This document shows positions 6,798 through 14,486 of a stretch of DNA of 25,340 nt, in pieces. Made by a program: the position numbers and the translations under genes. The stretch is from JALHUB01 sp050010555 (GTDB lineage: Bacteria; Chloroflexota; Dehalococcoidia; DSTF01; JALHUB01), in assembly GCA_050010555.1 (NCBI GenBank), contig JBEKKV010000043.1:1-25340 (forward strand), written 5' to 3'. The first letter of the stretch is position 1; each line of letters begins with the position of its first letter. The notes beneath the pieces are model-generated. The model worked only from the letters and a program-made list of their open reading frames with translations, was not told where the DNA came from and ran no database searches.

Positions 6798-8495
6798 CTA
6801 CGTTTGGAACAGCGAGGCCGACGCTTGCGTGACCGGCGAAGGCGGCGTCGTGTCCACCATCACGTTCAGGCAGGCCGGACGCCCGGCCGCGAAAGCGCGT
6901 TCCAGCGCCTCGCCGACCTTCAGCGGGTCGTCCAGCAGCTCCCCGTATACGCCGAAGCCCTCCGCCGCCTTCTCGTAGTGAACGAGGCCCAGCTCCGTCG
7001 CCAGCACATTGGCGCCGCGCAGTTCCTGCTCGTGCTTCACCATTCCCCAGGCCTGATCGTTGTTGATCACCACCACGATCGGAAGTTTGTGTCGCACCGC
7101 CGAGTCGAACTCCGCGAAGTTGAGTCCGACCGACCCGTCGCCCGTCACCACCAGCACGCGCTTCTCCGGATAAGCTATCTTGGCTGCCATGCCGAACGGA
7201 ATGCCGATTCCCAGGCAGCCGAGGTAGCCGTAGGAGATGAAGCGCTGAGGCTTGTTCATCGTTGCTGCCATCTGCATCCAGACGAACGTCTCGCCGCCGT
7301 CGACCACGAGGATATCGTCATCGCCGAGGAAGCGGTCTATCTCCTGCATCAAGCGCAGCGGGTGCATCGGCGGCGAGTCCGACTCCAGCGCGTCCTTGTA
7401 GAGTAACCGCCATGCCTGCTGTGCTCCCTTCAGCGTCGAAGCCCAGACGCTGCGGTCCGGGAACTCGCGACCCTCCGCTGCTCGCACGAGCGCCCGCAAC
7501 GCCTCGCCGCAATCAGCGACGATGCCGAGCTCGATGTCCCGGCAGCGTCCGATCTCCGCGCCTTCGACGTCGATCTGGATGATCTTCGCGTCGGCGGGCA
7601 GCCAGCTTCCGCCGGCGAAGAATAGGCCGATGCGCGCGCCTAGCAAAAGAATCAGGTCGGGAGCGTTCTCCGGCTGAAGCGCGAGCACCGCCAGCGTCCC
7701 CAAGCTTCCCGCGCCCAGCGGATGGCCTTCCTCCGGCACCGCGCCCCGCGACGGCCCGTGCCCCAGCACCGGCGTCGACGTCATCTCCGCGAACCGACGC
7801 AGCTCCGCCGCGCCGTCGGTAATCCACGCGCCACGGCCGGCGACAATCAGCGGTCTCTTCGCCTCCGCGAGCATCGAAAGCGCCGTCTCCACGGCTTCCG
7901 GCGCCGGCGCGGGCGGACTCGCTTTCGCCGTGGATGGGAAGCACACCAGTTCCTCGTCCGCTTTGCCGAAGACCACGTCGATGGGTATCTCCAGAAAGAC
8001 CGGTCCGGGGCGGCCCGACGTCGCCTCGCGGAACGCGGTGGCCGTGTACTCGGCAATCCGTGCCGGGTCCAGTACCGTCCGCGACCACTTCGTGATCGGC
8101 TTCAGCAGCGCCCGGCCGTCGAACTCTTGCAACGTCAGCCGCTCTTCGTCGCTAAGGGCGTGGCGGCCGCCGATGATCACCATCGGCACGCCGTCGACAA
8201 ACGCGTCGGCGACGGGCGTGACGACGTTCGTGATGCCCGGTCCCGCCGTAATCACCACCACGCCCGGCTGGCCGGTAAGGCGGGCCCAGCCCTCGGCCAT
8301 ATGCCCCGCCGCGGCTTCGTGACGCGTATCGTAAACCCTGATTCCCGTTTCCACGCAGGCCTGGATGATCGGGTCGATGTGGCCGCCGTGCTCGCACCTG
8401 GTAGATTGGCCGATCATAGCACCGGTAGACGAGATACCAAAAGTTACGTTTCGGGCCGGGCGCCTTGACCTTGGAGCCCTTAACCTGCTAGACAT
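6798..8495 (-). CDS. Thiamine-diphosphate-dependent enzyme, acetolactate synthase-like
   Basis: A 565-residue member of the acetolactate synthase / 2-hydroxyacyl-CoA lyase superfamily, catalysing 2-keto-acid or 2-hydroxyacyl carbon-carbon chemistry; the substrate cannot be read. The Pyr domain has GGHIDPIIQAC and the ThDP-activating glutamate in YDTRHEAAAGHMAEGWARL (Glu60). The middle domain contains AKRPLIVAGRGAW. The PP domain has the Mg-ThDP motif, GDGSVGLNFAEFDSAVRHK to VVINNDQAWGM. Upstream of GGHID the usual first strand and helix are not recognisable: residues 1-36 are Arg/Ser-rich and unlike the family. ATG at 8495 is the earliest start; ATG at residue 27 is an alternative. Neither has a clear Shine-Dalgarno. 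Divergent from the efflux operon. Confidence 0.85.
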   Translation of the reverse strand: MSSRLRAPRSRRPARNVTFGISSTGAMIGQSTRCEHGGHIDPIIQACVETGIRVYDTRHEAAAGHMAEGWARLTGQPGVVVITAGPGITNVVTPVADAFVDGVPMVIIGGRHALSDEERLTLQEFDGRALLKPITKWSRTVLDPARIAEYTATAFREATSGRPGPVFLEIPIDVVFGKADEELVCFPSTAKASPPAPAPEAVETALSMLAEAKRPLIVAGRGAWITDGAAELRRFAEMTSTPVLGHGPSRGAVPEEGHPLGAGSLGTLAVLALQPENAPDLILLLGARIGLFFAGGSWLPADAKIIQIDVEGAEIGRCRDIELGIVADCGEALRALVRAAEGREFPDRSVWASTLKGAQQAWRLLYKDALESDSPPMHPLRLMQEIDRFLGDDDILVVDGGETFVWMQMAATMNKPQRFISYGYLGCLGIGIPFGMAAKIAYPEKRVLVVTGDGSVGLNFAEFDSAVRHKLPIVVVINNDQAWGMVKHEQELRGANVLATELGLVHYEKAAEGFGVYGELLDDPLKVGEALERAFAAGRPACLNVMVDTTPPSPVTQASASLFQT

Positions 8496-8552
8496 ATTGT
8501 ACTGGTTTTACGTTGCCGCGAATCTGCGGCGCATTCCCGGGGAGGCGGAAAA

Positions 8553-10454
8553 ATGCAGGGGGTGGATCTAGACGAAGGGCGTCCCCGCTGGATCCGACGA
8601 ATAGCCGCGCTGCTCGTCATCCTGGCGATCGGCGGCGTCGCTGCGTTCTTCATCAATAGGGCCACGGCCGGCGGGAGCCAGCAGACGCAGCCCTACACGC
8701 CGTACACCGTCGGTACCATGACGCTTCGCGCCATGGTCCAGACTGCGGGTGTCTCCGTCGCCCAGGATGAGGCCGACCTCACTTTCACGACTCCCGGTCA
8801 GATCAGCAAGATATACGTCAACATCGGCGACCACGTCACCGTAGGCCAGCCGCTGATCGGGCTGAAAGCGGACCAGGCCCAGAACGCCGTCTCGACCGCG
8901 CAGTCCGCGTTAACGTTGGCTCAGCTTCAGTTGCAGAAGCTCCAGGAAGGCGCCACCGCGACTGACCTGGGAAAAGCGGACGAGGCCGTGGTAACCGCAA
9001 ACGCCGAGCTAACAACGGCCCAGAACGCCCTCAAGGACGCCACCGATCCGCCGACAGATGCTGAGCTTACCGCCGCTCACCAGGCCGTCGCTGCTGCGCA
9101 GGCCGCGGAATCCGCTGCCCAGGACAAGCTGCAAACGCTCAGGAACGGCGCCAGCGATGCCGATATCGCTGCCGCTCAGGCGGCGCTCGACGCGGCCAAG
9201 GCCAAGGTCACGCAGGCGCAGAATTCACAACAAGTCGCGGCGGCCCAGGAGGCGGATGCTCAGAGCGCCTTCCAATACGCCGGGGCCACCTACTGCAACC
9301 TGAGCGGCTCCCTGGCCGACATCTGCGCCAGCCTCAGCGCAAACGATTATCAGCAAGTACTTACAACTGACCAGGTGCATGAGCTGCTGACTGGGACACC
9401 GGTTCCGCTGAGTCCTCTCGCGGATGCGATCTCGGCCCTGGCCACCGCGAACGACACTTACCGCAGCGCAATCGCCGCCGTTGGTCCGGCAAACGACGCC
9501 GTCACCGCCGCTACGTCCGGCCGCGACGCCGCGCAGAAGGCGTTGGACGCGGCGAACGGCGGAGCCAACTCTGACGACATCGACGCAGCAGAGCAAGCCG
9601 TCACCGCCGCTCAGGCCGGCGTCGACGCCAGCCAGGCCGCGCTCCAGAAGCTGATCGACGGCCCCACCCAGACGGATATCGCCGACCTGCAGGCGGGCGT
9701 CGACAAGGCCCAGGAGGACGTTATCGCTGCCCAGATAGCGCAGGCTGAGGTCGCCCAGGGCGCAACCGCCACTGAGCTGGCGATGCAGCAGGAGCAAGTC
9801 CACGAGGCCGAACTTGCGGTGGAACAGGCGAACCTGGTGCTCAATGACATGACGCTCACGTCTCCTTTCGATGGCGTCGTCTCGGCGCTTCCTGTGAAGA
9901 TCGGCCAGGTCGTCAACGCCAGCGTGCCCACCGTAACCGTCCTTACGCCGGGCCAGATGACCTTTGATCTGAATGTTGGCGAGACGGATCTGCCCTCGAT
10001 CAAGCTCGGCCAGCAGGGCACCGTGAGATTCGACGCTCTCCCGGCCTACGCTTTCCCGATTGAAGTGGCCGCGGTTAGCCTGTCGCCCACCACAAACCAG
10101 GGCGTGATTATCTACGAGGTCAAATGCAAGGTCAGCCCTGACCCGGGCGACCCAGCAAGCCTCCAAAGCGTCGCGCCGGGCATGAATGGCTCCGCGAATC
10201 TCGTCACAGATACAAGGGCGGATGTCGTTGCCATCCCCAGCGCTCTCGTTCGCACCCGCGGGACTCAGCAGGTGGTGGAGGTGGAGGTCAGCCCGGGCAA
10301 GACGGCGATGGTGCCCGTTTCAACCGGATTGAGCGACGGCAACAACATCGAAATAACGTCGGGGGTGAAAGTCGGGGACATTCTGGCGGTGCATGCCGTT
10401 GCAACTCCGACCGTTGCCGCGGCTGACCAGCAGCTTCCGGGCCACTACCAGTAG
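8553..10454 (+). CDS. HlyD/MacA-family adaptor of an ABC exporter, with extended coiled coil
   Basis: A 633-residue membrane-fusion (adaptor) protein. After a short cytoplasmic tail, one membrane helix (about 15-35, IAALLVILAIGGVAAFFI) anchors it outside the cytoplasm. The first half-lipoyl segment has GQISKIYVNIGDHVTVGQPL and the second LTSPFDGVVSALPVKIGQVV; beta-barrel and membrane-proximal domains follow. Between them lie about 320 residues of Ala/Gln-rich coiled coil built from modules of roughly 33 residues, each starting with a G-A/P-T/S-like turn (133, 167, 199, 338, 370, 403). A non-coiled insertion at about 240-310 has two cysteines (C248, C258). Start: ATG 8553, 7 bases after GGAGG. 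First gene of the exporter operon. Confidence 0.9.
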   Translation: MQGVDLDEGRPRWIRRIAALLVILAIGGVAAFFINRATAGGSQQTQPYTPYTVGTMTLRAMVQTAGVSVAQDEADLTFTTPGQISKIYVNIGDHVTVGQPLIGLKADQAQNAVSTAQSALTLAQLQLQKLQEGATATDLGKADEAVVTANAELTTAQNALKDATDPPTDAELTAAHQAVAAAQAAESAAQDKLQTLRNGASDADIAAAQAALDAAKAKVTQAQNSQQVAAAQEADAQSAFQYAGATYCNLSGSLADICASLSANDYQQVLTTDQVHELLTGTPVPLSPLADAISALATANDTYRSAIAAVGPANDAVTAATSGRDAAQKALDAANGGANSDDIDAAEQAVTAAQAGVDASQAALQKLIDGPTQTDIADLQAGVDKAQEDVIAAQIAQAEVAQGATATELAMQQEQVHEAELAVEQANLVLNDMTLTSPFDGVVSALPVKIGQVVNASVPTVTVLTPGQMTFDLNVGETDLPSIKLGQQGTVRFDALPAYAFPIEVAAVSLSPTTNQGVIIYEVKCKVSPDPGDPASLQSVAPGMNGSANLVTDTRADVVAIPSALVRTRGTQQVVEVEVSPGKTAMVPVSTGLSDGNNIEITSGVKVGDILAVHAVATPTVAAADQQLPGHYQ

Positions 10455-10468
10455 CCCCGGCGACGACG

Positions 10469-11200
10469 GTGATCACGCTCGAGCAGATCGACAAGATTTA
10501 CCGCACTGGCGATGTGCCTATCTACGCCCTCCGCTCAGTCGATCTGCAGATCGAAGATGGCGAGTTCGTGGCCATCATCGGCCCCTCCGGTTCCGGCAAG
10601 TCAACCCTTATGAATATCATCGGATGCCTGGACGTGCCGAGTGCCGGCAAATACAGCCTCGACGGCGTCATCGTCAACAGTCTCAGCGACAACTCCCTCG
10701 CCCACATCCGCAACCGGCGCATCGGCTTCGTCTTCCAGAGCTTCAACCTTCTGCCGCGACTCACTGCTCTGGAACAGGTGGAAGTGCCGCTCGTCTACCG
10801 CGGCGCCCGCAACCGCAGCAAGCTGGCGGCGCAGGCGCTGACCGAGGTGGGACTGGGAAAGCGCGTCCATCACCGCCCGACGCAGCTTTCCGGCGGCGAG
10901 CAGCAGCGCGTGGCCATCGCTCGGGCCATCGTCAGCCGCCCCACGCTTCTCCTGGCGGACGAGCCCACGGGCGCTCTGGACAGCACGACGAGTCACGAAA
11001 TAATAGGCCTTTTCGAGGCGTTGAACCGCGACCTGGGTATAACCGTTGCTTTCGTGACGCATGACCTGGAGGTCGCCTACCACACCCACCGGATAGTCAA
11101 GCTACGCGACGGCCAGGTGGTTAGCGACGAGGCGAATACGCCTGTTTCCTTCCAGGCCAAGCCATCGGTGAGCGCGGCTTCCATCGGGCCCCCAGTGTAA
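10469..11200 (+). CDS. ABC transporter ATP-binding protein (MacB/LolD type)
   Basis: A 243-residue ATPase driving the exporter. Walker A is GPSGSGKST (38-46), the Q-loop is Q91 in GFVFQSFNLLPRLTALEQVE, the signature is LSGGEQQRVAIARAI (141-155), Walker B is LLLADEPTGALD, and the switch histidine is H199 in FVTHD. The sequence MNIIGCLDVPSAGKYSLDG is characteristic of the MacB/LolD/FtsE-like group, whose members usually power mechanotransmission rather than transport through the membrane. Start GTG 10469 follows the adaptor stop by 14 bases, with only a weak Shine-Dalgarno. Substrate candidates for the group include antibiotics, peptides and lipoproteins; none is indicated here. Confidence 0.94.
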   Translation: MITLEQIDKIYRTGDVPIYALRSVDLQIEDGEFVAIIGPSGSGKSTLMNIIGCLDVPSAGKYSLDGVIVNSLSDNSLAHIRNRRIGFVFQSFNLLPRLTALEQVEVPLVYRGARNRSKLAAQALTEVGLGKRVHHRPTQLSGGEQQRVAIARAIVSRPTLLLADEPTGALDSTTSHEIIGLFEALNRDLGITVAFVTHDLEVAYHTHRIVKLRDGQVVSDEANTPVSFQAKPSVSAASIGPPV

Positions 11201-11218
11201 GCAGCCCAAGACGTTGCC

Positions 11219-12490
11219 ATGAACATATTCGATACAATACCCATCGCCCTTCGCGCGCTCGCCGCCAACAAGATGCGGTCGATGCTGACCATGCTCGGCA
11301 TCATCATCGGCGTCGGCGCCGTCATCACCCTCATGGCCGCGGGCCAGGGCGCCCAGAAAGGCATAACGAACCGCATCCAGGGCCTCGGCAGCAACCTCCT
11401 GTTCATCCGCCCGGGGGCCAAGGACGACAACCCCACCAATAACCCTCTGGGCGACACGGTCCTGACGCTCGTGAGCACCGACGTGGACGCGATAAACAAC
11501 CCCGATCGCTTCCCTTACGTGATTAGCGCAGTAGGACAGGTCTTCTTTACGGCGCCCGTCGTTGCCAACGGGAAAAGCGTCAGCACCGACATAACAGGCG
11601 TCACGCCCGGCTATCAGATAACCCGCAACCACTACGTCGCGACGGGCCGATTCATCAATGATGACGATATGACTCGAAAAGGGCTGGTCGCGGACTTGGG
11701 GCCAAATCTCGCGTCGCGGCTTTTCGGCGAAGGCGTGGATCCAACTGGGAGGACCGTTCGCGTGACTGTCGGCCAATTCGGCTTCTACTTTAGCTTCAAT
11801 TTCACTGTAATCGGTGTCATGGAGCCAAAGGGGGCCAACGCCACCGAAAATGAAGACGATATGATGATCATACCCCTGCCGACGATGCAGTCCCGCATAT
11901 CATTCATTCGAAACCCCAAGGGCGTCACCAATGTCCACCAGATAACAATCAGGCTCACCAGTTCTAGCAAGTTCACTCAGGCCAAGGACGAAATATCCGC
12001 CCTGCTGCGCGACCGCCACGGCGTGGACAAGAACGACTTCACAATCGAATCCCAGTCGGACCTCGTCAGCACCGCCAACGAGGTCTCGCAGACGCTGACC
12101 GTGCTGCTGGCTAGCATCGCCGGCATCTCCCTCATCGTCGGCGGCATCGGCATCATGAACATCATGCTGGTTTCAGTGACGGAGAGGACGCGTGAAATCG
12201 GCATTCGTAAAGCGTTGGGCGCCCGGCGAGTGGATATCCTCTGGCAGTTCGTAGTGGAAGCGCTTACAGTTACGATGCTCGGCGGGCTCGTCGGCGTTGG
12301 CATTGGTGTCCTGCTGGCGAAGCTGGCAAACGGACAGCACCTTTTCGGCCGCGACCTCTACACCGCCATCACGCCTCTCTCGATTATCGCGGCCTTCAGC
12401 GTTTCGGCCGCCATTGGTCTCTTCTTCGGCATCTACCCGGCGTTCCGCGCGTCCCGCCTCAACCCCATCGAAGCGCTCCGCCACGAGTAG
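11219..12490 (+). CDS. MacB-like ABC permease (MacB_PCD and FtsX domains)
   Basis: A 423-residue permease. Membrane helix 1 is at about 20-42 (MLTMLGIIIGVGAVITLMAA). A large extracytoplasmic MacB_PCD domain runs to about residue 280, including the region ISAVGQVFFTAPVVANGKS. Three C-terminal FtsX helices follow: LLASIAGISLIVGGIGIMNI, MLGGLVGVGIGVLLA, and IIAAFSVSAAIGLFFGIYPA, ending PAFRASRLNPIEALRHE. The coupling sequence TERTREIGIRKALGAR is typical of MacB. With the adaptor and ATPase upstream it forms a full MacAB-type set. No outer-membrane TolC-like partner is seen, which fits a single-membrane cell. The stop is 7 bases from the end of a convergent hydrolase gene. Confidence 0.94.
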   Translation: MNIFDTIPIALRALAANKMRSMLTMLGIIIGVGAVITLMAAGQGAQKGITNRIQGLGSNLLFIRPGAKDDNPTNNPLGDTVLTLVSTDVDAINNPDRFPYVISAVGQVFFTAPVVANGKSVSTDITGVTPGYQITRNHYVATGRFINDDDMTRKGLVADLGPNLASRLFGEGVDPTGRTVRVTVGQFGFYFSFNFTVIGVMEPKGANATENEDDMMIIPLPTMQSRISFIRNPKGVTNVHQITIRLTSSSKFTQAKDEISALLRDRHGVDKNDFTIESQSDLVSTANEVSQTLTVLLASIAGISLIVGGIGIMNIMLVSVTERTREIGIRKALGARRVDILWQFVVEALTVTMLGGLVGVGIGVLLAKLANGQHLFGRDLYTAITPLSIIAAFSVSAAIGLFFGIYPAFRASRLNPIEALRHE

Positions 12491-12497
12491 CCTTCGA

Positions 12498-13157
12498 CTA
12501 CGACTCTCGGATCCGCTCCAGGAAGAAATAGCCGACCTCTCCGGCCACCACATCCTCGAAACCCAGCCAGAAGTGGTCGGCGCCCGGCACGACGACGACA
12601 CGACTCCCCTCCGGCAGATCGCTCCCAATCAGCGCTGGATCACGGTGCGGCGCGATGTTGTCCCTTTCGCCGAAGACGAAGAGCGTCGGGCAGGTAAGGT
12701 TGAGAAGCGTCCCCCTGCCGAGCGGCGGCGAGACCGCAGCCAACGCCGCCAGTCTCTCGTCTCCGACCGAAAGCGCGACAACGGCTCCGAAGGAATAGCC
12801 GGCAAGACAAAGCCGGCTCGCGTCGACTCCGGGCCGCGACGCCAGGAAGTCGAGCGCCGCCCGCGCGTCTTCGCGCTCGTCGACACCGCCTTCGTGCGAG
12901 CCGCCGCTCCGGCCGACGCCGCGGAAATTGAAGCGTAGCGCCACGAACCCTTGTTCGGCGAGCGCCTCGCAGAGGGCAACGACGACGTTGTTGTGCATAT
13001 CGCCGCCGTAAAGCGGGTGCGGTTGGAGGACGGCGACGGCTGGAGAAAGAGCCTTGGGCGCCGCAGGACGGTGGAGGATGCCTTCCATATCCAGGCGCCC
13101 GGAAGGGAAGACTACAGCTTCGCTTGTCGGCCGATCGAAAGCTTCGTCAGCGGGCAT
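12498..13157 (-). CDS. Alpha/beta hydrolase
   Basis: A 219-residue cytosolic hydrolase of the alpha/beta fold with a complete triad: nucleophile Ser122 in GYSFG, acid Asp166 in FGERDNIAP, and His195 in PGADHFW. The oxyanion-hole region is HPLYGGDMHNN, and strand 4 has RFNFRGVGRSGG. This pattern resembles COG2945-like predicted hydrolases and dienelactone-hydrolase relatives; the substrate is unknown. ATG at 13157 has no strong Shine-Dalgarno. It starts 19 bases after the stop of a MarR regulator on the same strand, so it is probably co-transcribed with it and may be a target enzyme of that regulator. Confidence 0.88.
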   Translation of the reverse strand: MPADEAFDRPTSEAVVFPSGRLDMEGILHRPAAPKALSPAVAVLQPHPLYGGDMHNNVVVALCEALAEQGFVALRFNFRGVGRSGGSHEGGVDEREDARAALDFLASRPGVDASRLCLAGYSFGAVVALSVGDERLAALAAVSPPLGRGTLLNLTCPTLFVFGERDNIAPHRDPALIGSDLPEGSRVVVVPGADHFWLGFEDVVAGEVGYFFLERIRES

Positions 13158-13176
13158 CTACCGCGTTGGGACGGCG

Positions 13177-13629
13177 TTAGTTGATGCGACGGATGTTGGC
13201 GTCGCGGAAGGCGCGCAGCACGTCCGTCAGGTTCGTCCGCTGGTCCTTCGAGAGAGGCTGGAAGAGCTCCTCCGTAGCCGTGCGGAGGTGTGGCCGCACT
13301 TCGTTAAGGAGCGAGCGCCCCTTCCTGGTGAGCTTAATCAACGCCTTGCGCCGGTCCTTCGGATCAGGGAGCCGGTCGACGAGGCCGCGCTCTACCATCC
13401 TGTCAACCAGGGTGCTCGTGCTCGGACTCTCTTGAATGAGCAAGCGGGCCAGTCTGCTGACCATGATAGGAGACTTCATGCCGTCAAGGATGCCAAGAGT
13501 GAGCGCCTGGGTGACAGTCAGGTTCCAGGGCACAAGCGCACGCTCGGTATGCTTGCGCATGATGACGTATGCAGCCGACAGCAGTAAAGGCTCTTCGGCT
13601 CCGTTTTGCGGGGACGGTTCGTTATTCAT
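13177..13629 (-). CDS. MarR-family transcriptional regulator (first of two)
   Basis: A 150-residue winged-helix DNA-binding protein that would act as a ligand-responsive dimeric repressor. The helix-turn-helix covers LTVTQALTLGILDGM to SRLARLLIQESPSTSTLVDR, and the wing has the MarR hallmark DPKDRRKALIKLTRKG. N- and C-terminal helices probably form the dimer interface. ATG 13629 has AAGGTAA upstream. It precedes the alpha/beta hydrolase by 19 bases, so the two form an operon. It is divergent from a second MarR gene across a 280-base AT-rich interval with candidate operators. The ligand is not predictable. Confidence 0.9.
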   Translation of the reverse strand: MNNEPSPQNGAEEPLLLSAAYVIMRKHTERALVPWNLTVTQALTLGILDGMKSPIMVSRLARLLIQESPSTSTLVDRMVERGLVDRLPDPKDRRKALIKLTRKGRSLLNEVRPHLRTATEELFQPLSKDQRTNLTDVLRAFRDANIRRIN

Positions 13630-13662
13630 CTCGGTTACCTTATCTTGTATTCTGGTGTTGTC

Positions 13663-13692
13663 ATTATATGATCGTTTTCCTCATTGGAGCAA
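13663..13692 (-). promoter_or_regulatory. Predicted promoter of the MarR-hydrolase operon
   Basis: On the minus strand TTGCTC (13687-13692), an 18-base spacer and a perfect TATAAT (13663-13668) form a promoter; transcription would start near 13656, giving a leader of about 27 bases. The surrounding sequence is much more AT-rich than the rest of the window. Confidence 0.5.
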
Positions 13693-13703
13693 CAACGATT
13701 AGT

Positions 13704-13731
13704 ACTCTAGAGTCGAGAGCTCTACTTGACA
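13704..13731 (+). promoter_or_regulatory. -35 box with two palindromes, candidate MarR operator
   Basis: A perfect TTGACA (13726-13731) is preceded by two perfect palindromes: ACTCTAGAGT (13704-13713) and AGAGCTCT (13716-13723). The matching -10 region, about 13749-13755 (TTAGGA or TAGGAA), is weak. The palindromes share the half-site AGAG/CTCT and would suit a dimeric regulator; either divergent MarR protein could bind. Inference from sequence only. Confidence 0.4.
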
Positions 13732-13909
13732 GTCGTAGGCTCTTAGGGTTAGGAATAGAAGTAGACTGTATGAGAAGAGCTCGACCGAGGACGTTCAAGA
13801 TTAAGAATCAGCTTTACGGCAGAACTGGCGGCGTGGTGCCGCTCAACTACCAAGGGCGCTACGAAAAGAACTTCTTTCCGAGCGTACCACCAGAAACGGA
13901 GGTTGACAA

Positions 13910-14410
13910 GTGGCAACAAGGACGCGTGCCCCTAGAGCAAAGCCCGGGGACAAGGAAAAGGTGCTGGGAAACTGGTATTCGCTCTATCAAGCCTACAACG
14001 CCGTATTCAAAGTACAGGAGCTGTCGATCATCCCGCAGGGCATATCACTGCCCCAACTGCAATTACTCGCTCTTCTCGCTTATGAGCGACGACCGCTCGC
14101 CATCAGCGAGCTCGCCTCGTGGATGGTGAAGGAGCCGAACAGCCTTACCGGCCTCGTCGACCGCACGGAAGCGAAAGGCTGGGTGAACACCCACGGCGAC
14201 CCTAAGGACCGCCGCAAGAGGCTCGTCGAGTTCACGGACAAGGGCCGCAAGAAGTTCGAAGAGGCTTTCGCCGTGGCCAACAGCGCCAGCGAGAAGCTCT
14301 TCGCCAAACTTGGCGCCCGCGAGCTGGAGCAACTGAAGGCCTCCTGCCAGAAGCTGCGTGAAGCGGCCATGGGGGAGATGGTCAGGAAGCCGACATTCCG
14401 ACTGCGCTAG
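13910..14410 (+). CDS. MarR-family transcriptional regulator (second of two)
   Basis: A 166-residue winged-helix regulator. A basic N-terminal tail (ATRTRAPRAKPGDKEK) precedes the core. The recognition region is PLAISELASWMVKEPNSLTG to LVDRTEAKGWV, and the wing carries DPKDRRKRLVEFTDKG. It resembles the neighbouring divergent MarR in fold but not closely in sequence, so the two are not a recent duplication. Start GTG 13910 follows GGAGG by 7 bases. If transcription begins at the TTGACA promoter near 13726, the leader is about 150 bases. It is a single gene, convergent with the cohesin-domain surface protein; target genes are unknown, and the exporter operon nearby is only a candidate. Confidence 0.9.
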   Translation: MATRTRAPRAKPGDKEKVLGNWYSLYQAYNAVFKVQELSIIPQGISLPQLQLLALLAYERRPLAISELASWMVKEPNSLTGLVDRTEAKGWVNTHGDPKDRRKRLVEFTDKGRKKFEEAFAVANSASEKLFAKLGARELEQLKASCQKLREAAMGEMVRKPTFRLR

Positions 14411-14486
14411 CGCTCCGGGAACCACCTGCCGCCCGGCGAGACAATCGCCGCCCGTTCATCGCCGGACGGGAGTTGGCCGCGTTAAG

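Noticed and set aside
6582..7406. Plus-strand frame of 274 codons over the end of the DUF4349 gene and the thiamine-diphosphate enzyme
   Set aside because: Arg-rich antisense reading caused by high GC; it crosses a terminator-like hairpin and has no domain.
9225..10166. Minus-strand frame of 313 codons opposite the exporter adaptor
   Set aside because: Mirror of the repetitive coiled-coil coding sequence; no start signal and no recognisable protein.
13902..13907. Perfect TTGACA immediately before the second MarR start
   Set aside because: A promoter here would start transcription inside the gene. The hexamer lies in the spacer between the GGAGG site and GTG.
13569..14129. Plus-strand frame overlapping both MarR genes, possibly with a leader peptide from ATG 13770
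   Set aside because: It overlaps the second MarR gene in another frame, has no good Shine-Dalgarno at 13770 and no recognisable sequence.
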